DNA from: Lepraria neglecta
Lineage: Eukaryota; Ascomycota; Lecanoromycetes; Lecanorales; Stereocaulaceae
NCBI GenBank assembly: GCA_033220425.1
Contig: CM065646.1
Location: 2,363,501-2,427,500 of the forward strand
Direction: 5' to 3'
DNA length: 64,000 nucleotides
Shown here: positions 48,311 to 58,618 of the stretch, in pieces
How positions within the stretch are numbered: the stretch's first letter is position 1
How the letters are laid out: each line of letters opens with the position of its first letter
The notes under the pieces: model-generated
What the model saw: the letters and a program-made list of their open reading frames with translations, nothing else
Databases searched by the model: none
What the model was told of the DNA's origin: nothing
Program-made: the position numbers and the translations under genes

Positions 48311-49131
48311 TATGATTGAAATCGAATCCGTCTCAGGAGTACTCAGGCTATACAGCGAAGCATCGTCTCGTGAGGCTACTTTCCCTTAACTTCATTTATT
48401 CCACCTAGTGATGTACGGGAGAAAGTTGCTTTGAGCTGCAGAATGGCGCCATGGGGATGACTAGGCGGCGAAGTCCTTAGTTAGAGCTTGAGGACGGAAC
48501 TGTAGAAGTGGCTGAGACGAAAGTTCGTCAATAAGCATGAGTTAGGGCAGGAGATGCAAGATACAGGCAAATCATACGCAGGAGCGAGGCTACTTATATA
48601 GCAACGCCGAATGGCAGCTGGTAAATTGTATCTCCGAGAGCCAAAATACCTAGCGATTATTGATACGTTGGACCTCCACTTGAAATTTTTACCTATTCGT
48701 TGGACCGATGCGCCCCAAGAGCCCCTAAAACTATCCACCAACCCATATATAATACTATCAACTAACCCTGGAGCCTCCCTGTTACCGCTAAAAGCTACTC
48801 CCTGAACTATACCCAACATCCTACAACAGTACCTAATCTTTCTCTGGAGGCAGCTCCTATAATCTCCGACGGCACCTCTCAAAGTCTCAAGTATAACGAT
48901 ACTACCTTCTGCCTATTAATTCATTTTACGACTCGAGAGTACTGATAATACTCGTTCAGCTACCATGGGGAAAGCTAATACGTGATTTTCGAGACAGGAG
49001 GGGAGGGGTGGGGGTTCCTATTAAGTCTATTAATACGGCCTCGGGGGGGAAGAAACAAACGGGAAGGCTTTTGGTGTGCTGCAGGCAAATTTTCTCCGTC
49101 ATAATTGCGTGGTAACAGTATTTCCGTGCTA
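48311..49131. other. AT-rich intergenic flank of the transposon
   Basis: No gene seen. Stretches at 48590-48960 are AT-rich and may be weakly RIP-affected. Confidence 0.45.
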
Positions 49132-49133
49132 TA

Positions 49134-49184
49134 GGAGTAAGCCCTAGTACGCGCACGGTCCCACTATGCGCACACCTCCACCAA
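49134..49184 (+). repeat. Left terminal inverted repeat
   Basis: GGAGTAAGCCCTAGTACGCG... ending CCACCA matches the inverse of 51403-51452 with about four substitutions and one indel. Unlike the interior it is GC-rich. Confidence 0.92.
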
Positions 49185-49968
49185 ATATGCACCAGCAAGC
49201 CAAATTTCAAATCCTACTATAACCAATATATATATAGAGTTAAAATCTGTACTGGAGATAGATTGAATCAATATTAATCCGTGTGACTACTGCTATAACT
49301 ACTAGAATTGTATCGGAAGCTTCCGTGGCCTCCCTAACCTCCCCTTCTTAATTTCTATCACCTCCTCTTTAGCAGTAGAATTTTTAATTATAACTATATC
49401 TTCCTGTATTAGTATAGCGGGAATCTTCTTCTTATACCCTTTAGCTTACTCTTTAAGGCCTATTTAGATCTATTATACAGCCTACTTAGTAAGCCTTGCC
49501 TCCTCTTTAGCAGCCTTCTTTTCCTTTAATACTTAAGCCTTCTAGAATTAAGCCTATTACCTCTTAACCTTCCTCTAGGCTACCTCTATAGCCTTAGCCT
49601 CCTTTTATATCTATCTTTCTTCTTTCTCTATTATTTTTTACTCTATAAGCTTAGCTTTCTTATCCTCTTTAACTACTATAAGCTCTCTAGCCTATTATAT
49701 TTTAGTTAGGCTAAACTATAAGCTTTTTAAATTATCTCTAAATATATTAAATAGTAGCTTAGTACGTATTCTTTTCTTCTTTTTAATAAATACTACCCTC
49801 CTAAGACCTTAGTTTTCTACTTCGAGGATTAAATTCTTAGCTATAAGCTATTCTAGGGTATTTAAGAGCTTACGGACTTCTGGCCTAATTATATTACTAA
49901 CTACTGATTTAATAAGGTAATATACCTTAATCTAATTATTATCTAAGAGGGTAGTTAAGCTTAGAGAG

Positions 49969-50140
49969 TGGCAGGGTCTCAGTAAGGATGAAATATGCAA
50001 CGCGCAAAGATCACAATGAACGAGTTATTGGGGTTGAATGAGTTGTTGTTTTTCTTAGCTCCTGAGCAGGAGAAATACATGAGGCCGGGCGTAAGCGCTT
50101 ACTAATCCAGCAACTAGCAACCAGCAACCAGCAACCATAA
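49969..50140. mobile_element. Undecayed ~170-bp insertion inside the transposon, possible MITE-like element
   Basis: Base composition switches abruptly to non-RIP sequence, interrupting the transposase. TAGAGAG flanks it on both sides (49962-49968 and 50141-50147), a candidate 7-bp target duplication. It holds the palindromes CTCCTGAGCAGGAG (50059-50072) and GTAAGCGCTTAC (50091-50102) and four 7-bp units AGCAACC/T (50109-50136). No clear terminal inverted repeats. Confidence 0.55.
50109..50136. repeat. Four tandem 7-bp units (AGCAACC/T)
   Basis: AGCAACT followed by three AGCAACC copies, at the right end of the undecayed island. Confidence 0.9.
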
Positions 50141-51402
50141 TAGAGAGCTACTTAAATTATATATTATTAATCGTCTTTCTTAAAGTTTACTTAGAACTTA
50201 CTCTAGATTAAAAGGAAGTAGGCCTGTCTTTAACTACCTATTTACTATATTCTTTAGACTGAATACTTATAAATAAGCAGGCCAAAATAAGCTAAAGAAG
50301 TGTCTCTTATTTAGCTTACAAAGCCCTTATATATTATATATCTATTAATTAAGTTATTATAAGTAGTAGTTTGTTAAGGGACTAAATAAGCTTATATCTA
50401 GTAGCTATAGCCGATGAGTTGAATATAGAGGATATACGGCTATAATGATCTTGTATTAATCGTACCAGTCTAAAAATAGTATATTTAGATAGCTTCTATA
50501 CCTATTAACTAGAAGAAGCCTATAGTCTCTCCTATTCTATACCTTTCCCTTAGTATACCTATTAAAAACCTTAGTTAACTAAGAGATACCTAATAAGTTA
50601 TTAGTCTAGCTAGTAGGAGAAGATATAAAATAGGCTTCCTAGTTATTAAAATCCTCTAGCTAGGAGTCTTATATATTATCTATTTTAGCTTAGTAGATAA
50701 TAGATAGTAGGAGATAGGATCTATCTATAGAAATTATAGCTACGACTATAATCTATTCCCTGTTCCTATCCTGGCCAGTACCTCTTATTTTAGGACCTTT
50801 AGAGAATACCCTTTTAGTCTTCTAAAGGATACTAATTAAGAAGCCTTTCTTATCTATATTATATATATTTTCTAGGAGTATATTATATTAAGCTATTTTC
50901 GAAGCTATCTACTCTATATTAATATAAGAATATTACTATTTAGGATTAATTACCTTCTTAAAATAGAGGTTATATTTATAATAATTATCTGCTTTCTTCC
51001 TATTAAGATTAAAGCCTAGTTAGAATCCTAAGTCGAGTTCCTTCCTGTTCTGTTCTATATAGCGGGAAACCTAATTCTTTGCCGGCTTAGTTTTATAGAT
51101 ATCTTTAGTAAAATTATATACTATAGCGGGAGTAAGAGGAAAACCTCGGAGTATAAGCTTATTAATATACTTAGTAAGGGTTTTCTCTTACTGCGTTGTA
51201 AGTAATTAAGCTTTATTGGCTTTCTCGTCTATAGTACCTATAATACCTCTATAATACCGTGAGAGTATGGTCCTGTTAACACCGAATAATCTGGCAGTAG
51301 TAGTATAATTAGGTGACTTCTGGGATTCTAATACCTCCAGGGCGTCCTTAATTGGACTTATATTGATTAAGATATCGGGTGTTGAAATTTTTCGCGTTGT
51401 TG

Positions 51403-51452
51403 TTGGTGGGGTGTGCGGATAGTAGGACCGTGCGCGTACTGGGGCTTACTCC
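51403..51452 (-). repeat. Right terminal inverted repeat
   Basis: Inverse reads GGAGTAAGCCCCAGTACGCG... ending CCACCA; pairs with the left repeat at 49134-49184. Confidence 0.92.
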
Positions 51453-51493
51453 TATATTACAATATATATATAATTATGTAGATCACAGAGTAT

Positions 51494-51643
51494 GACTGGG
51501 TGGCTTAGTTGGTTAGGTAAGGTCAAAAAGTCCGATGTCAATATTTGTAAGAATACTTCTAACATAGTTCTAAATTAGAGCGATAGTCTCATACGCAACG
51601 ATATGGTATCTATAGATCGCGAGTTCGATCCTCGCCCCGGTCA
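51494..51643 (+). tRNA. tRNA-Met(CAT), elongator type, with canonical intron and an extra 62-bp D-loop insertion
   Basis: All arms pair: acceptor GACTGGG/CCCGGTC (one G-T), D stem GCTT/GAGC, anticodon stem ATAGT/TCTAT (T-T at the loop end, as in tRNA-Met), loop CTCATA-A with anticodon CAT at 51590-51592, variable AGATC, T arm GCGAG-TTCGATC-CTCGC, discriminator A. A 14-nt intron (51594-51607) lies at the usual 37/38 position. In addition 51517-51578 (62 bp) is inserted in the 3' side of the D arm; removing it restores GGTTA-GAGC exactly. A box (TGGCTTAGTTGG) and B box (GTTCGATCC) are intact, and a T6 terminator follows. Conserved bases argue for a recently functional gene; the insert could have silenced it. 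Confidence 0.85.
51517..51578 (+). other. 62-bp insertion in tRNA D-loop with spliceosomal-intron signals
   Basis: Begins GTAAGG, has TTCTAAC at 51557-51563 (branch A 16 nt from the end) and ends AAATTAG. TTAG stands on both sides of the insertion point. Confidence 0.75.
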
Positions 51644-51647
51644 ATTC

Positions 51648-51653
51648 TTTTTT
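51648..51653 (+). terminator. RNA polymerase III terminator
   Basis: Run of six T four bases after the tRNA discriminator base. Confidence 0.8.
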
Positions 51654-52279
51654 GGGTCCTTTCACTTTTTCTTCCCCTCCGCTCTCCCCCCTTTTTTCTT
51701 TGGAAAAAAATAATAATCTATTTATTATATACCTATTGCGACTCCTGGTCAATACCTTCCCTCCAACCACAAGTTGGAGCTGTAGGCGGGTGGGAGCAGG
51801 TTGCCGAGAGCGGTTACCTTTTCACCAACAAAAAATGAAACGGGCAAAGCGGAGTCCTTTAGACTCGGACTCCGGATACAGATCGGCCGCGAATCTATTC
51901 GAAGAATAAATAACATCTGCCTTAGGCCAAAGCTGCGTCACTATTCTATCTTAACAAGAATATGGAGTACTTGTTCGGCAATTGCTAGCTACAGTCGGTC
52001 CATTTTAACAACTCATTGATATCTGCAGAGGGGCACCTTCTCCTCCTGAGAACCAGGAATCGGAAACAAAATTGGGGGCCCTGTGTTCAGCCCTATGCAC
52101 TGCCCACAAGATCTGATTACACTCGGAACTTGATTCGTGTTTCTTCACCCCAAAACCTTGCACCCTTTCGCGCTAACCTATCACACACCTATATCCTGCC
52201 TGTCAGCCGTGGCAGATGCTTTACCCCCTACTCTCCAACACCAGCAGCGGCATCGTAGGGGGAGTTGGAGTGGTTCACG
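51654..52279. other. Intergenic and 5' region of the KH gene
   Basis: No independent gene seen. An upstream exon of the KH gene may lie here, since a TCGTAG acceptor-like site occurs at about 52253-52258 just before the chosen start. Confidence 0.45.
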
Positions 52280-55200
52280 ATGCAGCGGTTCAGCAACATC
52301 ACGGGCCAGGCTCGTCATGGCCTGGAGAAGATGACACCTGCCGGCCTCATGTCGAGGCCGAACCAGATGGACATGCCTATCGCCCAGCCTATTAAACGCC
52401 CCATGAATGGCCAACCTATATCTCCCCTCACGCCCGTTGACACCATGGTCAATCTGTCCTTCAATGTGCCATTCGCGTCGAATCTCACCGGTCCTGATGT
52501 CCAAGAAATCATACATGCGACTCCAAAAGCTCTCGAGAGATGGACGTTTCCGGAGGGTACGAAAGAGCAGACACCGATCCACAAGCTGCCAGTGCACAAC
52601 GGCAATGTCGAGCAGCTACGAAGGCTCTGTCGAGTCCTGGAGGAAGGTAGCCAAGGGCGAATGCAAGCTACAGTGACCTCTTCAGAACCAAAGCAAGTAC
52701 CCGCGTTGCAGCGACGACCGTTGAAGGGTCTCGTGACCAATGTCTGTATATCTGGAGATGCAGATGTCGTGCACAAGATGCGAGCCAAGATCTTGAATGA
52801 GACACCAATTGCACTGGTAATGCTCCGGCACTCTTGTCGCGAAGGAAGACACCATTGCTGACATGATACCAGAGATGTGCCATCGTTGACATTGATACCA
52901 ACCTTGTCATTACCCCGGACATGACCGGAGTCAGAGTTCAAGTCCTCAACCATCTCGATGAAATATCCAAGTATTGTGGCACCGATATCTTCCTGCTCAA
53001 CCCAAAACACAATGATCCAGAAGGGCCTGCCTCGGATTATGGCAATGGAAGCGATCAGCGCTTCGATCAACGGCTACGCATCGCAATCTACGGCGACCCT
53101 GAGAGCTCCGAGCATGCAAAGACAAGAGTCCTCGTCCTGATCGACAGAATAGTAAGCATCATGAGCCTCCCTTGGCAATGCGATTGTTAATTCTGGAGTA
53201 GCTGCACCGTCAGGCGGATGCCATGAAGCTCGAATCCTCTTTACATACTATTATCTGTGGAAGGACTCGCAAAAACATTCGCATGATCGAGTCGGCTACA
53301 AACACTGCTATCTACTTTCCTCCACCATTTCCCCGCATTTACGGTTACGTACCGCCTGGAGCCCACCGGAGAGGTGAAGACGAAGTTTTTATCACTGGGG
53401 ATACTCAAGAGTGTATCAGTATGGCAAAGAAGAGACTCTATGACCTGGTTGTGAACACGAAATGCTACGTCAAGGATGTGGTGGTGTCGGCGCATAAGAT
53501 TGATAGTATATTGCTAGATCGACTTGACAAAGTTCGCAAAGTCATGGAAACGAATGGATCTTACGTCTTGTTTCCACAGCTTGGGAGCTCGCGGGGCTTG
53601 ATCAGGGTTCAAGGCACTGAGATCTTGCATGTGGAACGGACTGTGCGCGAAATCATGGCATTGGTAAAACGTCCACCAAGGTCTACTTTGAGACTGTATA
53701 CTAATTTGACTTAGGCTGGTCAATTCTACGGCGCATCATGGTGGCTCATGCTGCCTGAGTCTGCCCAAACGAACGCCATGCGAGCGCCATCATCGGCCGA
53801 TATACGTACCATGCTCTCAGATATCTGCCTGAATTCTGCCGCTGAGGTTGGTTTCGATAAGCTGACCTTCTCCATAAACGGGTCGGACGACGCTGTCAAG
53901 GCTGCTATGATGGTCATCCACCAGATACCATTCGTCAAGCGAGCTCAATACCAAATACGTGTCAAGATCGAGCTTGCAAATGAGCACAAGGAATTCGTCA
54001 GTGGAAAGAAGAACGGCAAAATCAACAAGATCATGGGGCAGAGTATGCGCAACCCTAACGCGCGATTTGGAGTAGTTGCTGACTCGGTGCAATAGGCAAT
54101 GTTCAGATTATCTTCGACGGCTTCAACGAGTACAATTTCTATATTGACGTCTGTGGAGCACAGTATGATGCTACAAAGAACGGCCTAGATCTTGTCGAGC
54201 AGGAAATGCCGGCTTCGATATCCTTCCATGTTCCAGACCAGTACCACAAGCGGATCATTGGGATTGGCGGCCAGCACATCCAACGCATCATGAAAAAATA
54301 CTCAGTCTTTGTCAAGTTTTCCAATGCCATGGACCGTGGCGGTATTGGCAAAGAGGATGATGACATCAAAGTCGACAATGTCATCTGCCGTACGCCAGCA
54401 CGTAACGCTCAGAGCTTAGACTTGGTCAAGCAAGAGATCATGGATATGGTAGAGAAAGTGGTAGGTGAACCCGGAGATCTAGAAGAAGAGCCCCCAAGCT
54501 CTCCATCTGAGGCAGCATCAGTGGACTGACATGGCTGGTGCTTTGTGAAGGACGCGGAATTCGTCTCCGAGACCGTCGTCATCAACCGCTTGTACCATAG
54601 AGAACTCATTGCTCGAATGAATGAGATCGACGAACTTGAAAAGAAATGGAACTGCAAGATCGATTTTCCAAGCACCGAAATGGCAAGTGACGTAGTCACC
54701 ATATCCGGCCCTGAGTATCAAGTGCCTCAGGCCGTTGATGAGTTCCTGGTTCGTACCGTCTACGTTCTTTTGTATCATGCCGTGCTGACCTTAGGCAGGG
54801 CATGGTACCGGAGAGCCATGAGATTGTCCTTCCTGCAACCTCTCAGCTTCGAGAATTCTTCAAGTCAAACGACTTCCAAACAGAAGTCCATCAAAAGTTC
54901 AAGAGCCAATATGAAGTCGACTTGCTCGTGCGCAATGAATCAAAACCCGCCGAAGAGTCGGAGACAAGCGAAGAAAGAATTCTACTTGCTTACACTCGCA
55001 ACAACGCTGGCGGTTTGAAGGATGCCATCGATTTCCTAGTATCGTGTCTCATTCCGTACGGCTTAGATGCAACAACGGTCAAAGGCGCCATCCCAAGACC
55101 CAAGTCAGACTCCTTTGAGGACTCTCTACCCTTCTTTGATTCCAAATTGCTCCAAAACTCCCCGGCACCTCTTGGAACAGACTCTCCCACTCGATCAACA

Positions 55201-55638
55201 TTCGGGGATGATGCCAGCGATCGTGGTTCTCTCTTCGGCAAGATCCGCAAACCAGGCAGCATCTCCTCCATCTCCTCTTTTCTCGACCGCCGCAAGAACC
55301 AATCATCCTCTCCAGGGACCGGCTCCCTCTTCAAGCACGCCTCCTCAAATGCCTCCCGTGCCTCCCTCGTCTCCATGGAATCTCGCGACAGCGGCTACCG
55401 CAACCCATGGAACGACAGTGGCGTCAATCTCCCCGAAGAGGACGGCCACAACGGCTGGCCTCTTCGCTTCGAAAACAAGTCCGAACACAAACTCCCTTTT
55501 GGCGTGGTACCCGGGTTATCGGCGTCGCCAGGTGATATGACGCCCCGACACGACCCTCGCGCATCGTTCGACAGCGGACGTCCTTCCACTTCTCATTCTA
55601 CAAATGGATACCCGGCCCCAATTGGGCCACCTCGTTAA
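52280..55638 (+). CDS. Multi-KH-domain RNA-binding protein
   Basis: Seven exons 52280..52816, 52873..53151, 53214..53663, 53715..54042, 54096..54460, 54551..54748 and 54799..55638 give 998 aa in consistent phase. The sixth intron has a weak GTTCGT donor. KH-type GxxG loops are visible in IICGRTRKNIRMIE, FVSGKKNGKINKIMGQ and KRIIGIGGQHIQRIM, the last being the most canonical; further degenerate KH-like units (for example GTDIFLLNP, MVPESHEIVLPATSQLREFF) lie between and after them, as in vigilin/Scp160 and Bicaudal-C type proteins. The C-terminal 200 residues are Ser/Pro-rich and disordered. The likely role is mRNA binding in the cytoplasm. The N-terminal start is uncertain (MQRFSNITGQARHG) and an upstream exon is possible. 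Confidence 0.88.
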
Positions 55639-56370
55639 ATCTCCTTGCCGAATACCCCGTTATCGACTGCCTTATTTCTACGAATTCAACAAAAATATCA
55701 TGTGATTACTTTTATTGGCTTTCTCATCTGCTCGGATACGACTGGCTTTGATACGATCCGTCTGCAATTTCAAAAGAAATACCCCCTTGAAGCGATTGAG
55801 TAAGATAAGATTCCTGGCAAGGCGCTCTTTCCTTTAGTTGCGAAAAGATACCACAATACCAATTTGTTCTGTTTACTTACTGCGGGAGGGGTTTGGCTAT
55901 GTGCGCGCGATACCACTTTCCTTCATCATCTAAAAGAAATGGATTTTTCGAATATGTGCTGCGTGCGAGCTAGATACCACAGATAGACGAGGGAGGACAA
56001 TGAATTGCATTTATGATTTTTCTCGCATACTGATCTTTCTCGTTTGATCTATAGTCGTAAGCTGCTAGTGACACAAAGCGAACACCAGACCGAGCGATCT
56101 CCACACGCTAACATGACATAGAACTACGTACGTACGATTCTAGGCGGCCATATGTTTTAGGATTGTTCAAACGCATTTGTGGTTTGAAACATGGCTGGTT
56201 ACCAAAGATGTGGTATATTTATAATGGGGCAAAAGAAACATGACACAGAAACTCGTACGGAACACAGCGCTACTATCTTCTACTTGAGCCTCCCTCTTTT
56301 GCCCACTCTCAACCAGAATTCAGCAATCAACGGACCCTAACCACCAGGCCTAGCTTTACTACCAAAAACT
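55639..56370. other. Intergenic region, no gene seen
   Basis: 3' flank of the KH gene and 5' flank of the F-box-like pseudogene. Confidence 0.5.
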
Positions 56371-57985
56371 ATGGGCCAACACCATTCCTCCCACCGATCT
56401 AGCAAATACCAAACAGCACACGTCACCTCTTACAACACCGTGGCACAGAATCCAGAAGCCAGTTCATGGCACTCCGGTCCCGGGAAATCTCCTCCAGCAC
56501 CGCGAATCCCAAAAGATCACGCACCTACACGCATCTCACAAGCAATCTCTCCAATTCCCAAGGCCCCCCACCTCGCTATCGCCAAGCCCCCGAAATCGCC
56601 CACGTCCTCCGCGTAGCGAAATACCTCGACCCCGTCAGCCGAATGTCCCTGAAATACACCAACCAGTATCTATACCACGGCCTCAAATACACCATAGCCT
56701 CAGAGCTCTGGTACCCTTAACCGCGCCCAAAACCCACTTTGGGCCCAAACAGCCAAGTCCGCGACTTGATACCGGGAGAAGCTGCAGGTCACAGGAGCAC
56801 AACAGTAGACCCGGCGAGCGAAAGGCGCTTGCGGTTGCTGACACCGCTGGTGAAAGATGGGTTGTTTGGCGATGGGAAGAGTATCTGCGCTCCCTGTCTC
56901 AGCGTCCATGAGGATTCCCTCCTTCCTTCCTTCCTAGCGAGCTGGAAAAACCGGATAGAGAGCGCGAATGTCTGGGTGTTACGGGGAAGGTGTGGATATG
57001 TCCGCACCTGCAGCTCCATTATGATGAAGTCACGCTGTCCAACCCTCGCCCTTCCCGCCCTCATCCCCATCATTCTGATCGGCAATACTTTGCAACGGAT
57101 TCCAAGGGCAAGAAGCCAGCCGCGAAACTCGAATCTTCGCAACCCAGCTACACAACTCAGGCACAGCCCCAAGTATCCTCAGCAGAAGCCAAACGAGCTC
57201 ACCGACGCCCAAAGCAAGACACAACAAACCTATTAGGCACCACACCAGTCTCAAAAATAAAACAAGAATGCTACCACTGAGCCTCGGGCACGTCACAGCC
57301 ACAAGCTTCACGAACTCAAGAGTATGCTTTCCAATAATACACCTCCGACCCCACATCCTCGCGCGAGCATCCACACAAATAAACGGCGTCCCGCCCCTCT
57401 ACCAACCACGCACCAGTCTGCTCTCTTCAAAAGCCGTCTCCGCCTCTTTAAAGGGCATGGAAGCACCTATCTGCCCGCACCTCAAAACGAGCGATGCAGT
57501 GATAATGGACGCTTATGAGCGGACGTATATGGCGCTGGAGCAGATGGGTGCGCTGGCTAACGGGGATGAGTATAAGGATGCGGATGCGCCGCCTGCGTAT
57601 TTTGAGTGTCGGTTTTGTAGCGAGGGAAAGATGGGGGAAGAGTACACGGAGTGTCATGCTAGATGGTTTTTCGATATCAATGTCGCCGGTCCTTATGGTG
57701 AGAAGAATTGGAAGAGGATGCTGGGGCTCACTGTTAAGAGGGATTTGAGGGATGCAGTTGAGAAGGGGGTTATGGATCCGAAGTGGCTTGTGCAATTGGT
57801 GCAGCCTGAAATGGTGGAAGGCCGGGGTAGAGGGGAAGGAAGTAGATGCAAGGGAGGTGGATATGAGGAGGAATTGGGATGATGCGCTGAGAGTGTATGG
57901 AGCGCTCATGCATGTGTCCGACTGGATGGAGACTCATTACAAGGGGTGTCCGGGGTGTTTGAATAAGGAGATTTTGAAGCCTTAA
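56371..57985 (+). pseudogene. F-box-like protein pseudogene, several frameshifts and a stop
   Basis: Family-like pieces appear in changing frames: IAHVLRVAKYLDPVSRMSLKYTNQYLYHGLKYT (F-box-like, frame ending in TAA at 56718-56720, then open again in the same frame with ERRLRLLTPLVKDGLFGDGKSICAPCLSVHE), then ELEKPDRERECLGVTGKVWICPH in the next frame, then ICPHLKTSDAVIMDAYERTY...FECRFC...WFFDINVAGPYG in a third, and DDALRVYGALMHVSDWMETHYKGCPGCLNKEI in the previous one. This is the layout of a common fungal F-box/Cys-motif protein family, broken at least four times. One shift coincides with a TTCC repeat at 56915-56934. Introns do not explain the breaks. Confidence 0.65.
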
Positions 57986-58618
57986 GGTGATGTTTGTTTG
58001 GCCTATTTGGAAGGGGGAAGGTACCCTGACGTTTTTCTCCTATCAGACTGCCTGACCTTCCATACGTACCTTGAATCTCTAGAATACATCTATGCTGCCA
58101 TGCTACCTGCAGTTTGTTAGGAGTACACACAACCGGAACTATGCATCAAACCTCCATATGCTCTAGAAATCCATCCGCCTCTACAAAGCCACCTCCAAGC
58201 CTATAACACCTCAAGGCAAAGTGTTCTTATATCATCCGCTCCAATGTTTTACCCAGTTCTCCATACCTACAGGTTTCGAAGTTAGCACTGCCCTGCTCTA
58301 TGATGAAAAAAAGCATTTCTCAGGAGCAGTGATTGGACATGTTGGGAGGCTTTGAGCCCGAAATGTGTAGCAGCGTAATTTCTCCTGTCAAAAGGTCTGT
58401 GTGTATGTGGCTGCCCTCTTTTTCTACCTGACAATATCATCTATACGGCTATACACTCTAGACCTTTTCAAGATGGTACCAATACAATTCATGCAATCTT
58501 CTTCCAATGCCCTGTAAAATCCTCCTTTATCATGCTCCTCGTCTAGTCTTCTTAAGCACAGAATTTTCCACAGCCTGCTCATATTTGATTTCCCCTTCAC
58601 CGCTCAACCATCCTCTAT
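57986..58618. other. Convergent intergenic region
   Basis: 3' flank of the pseudogene and of the ThDP enzyme; nothing else seen. Confidence 0.5.

Larger units (their letters stand above)
49134..51452 (-). mobile_element. RIP-decayed Fot1/pogo-class (Tc1-mariner) DNA transposon
   Basis: About 2.3 kb bounded by ~50-bp terminal inverted repeats and a TA duplication (49132-49133 and 51453-51454), as Tc1-mariner elements produce. The minus strand, from about 51370 down to 49320, translates into a Fot1-type transposase with many stops: SPIKDALEVLESQKSPNYTT and LFGVNRTILSR (psq-type HTH), EKTLTKYINKLILRGFPLTP (CENP-B HTH), NIYNIDKKGFLI (first catalytic Asp region of DDE), LFLDWYD and IIAVYPLYSTHRL. 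Many stops sit where CAA, CAG or TGG codons would be expected, and TA dinucleotides abound, both typical of RIP. Dead copy. Confidence 0.93.
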
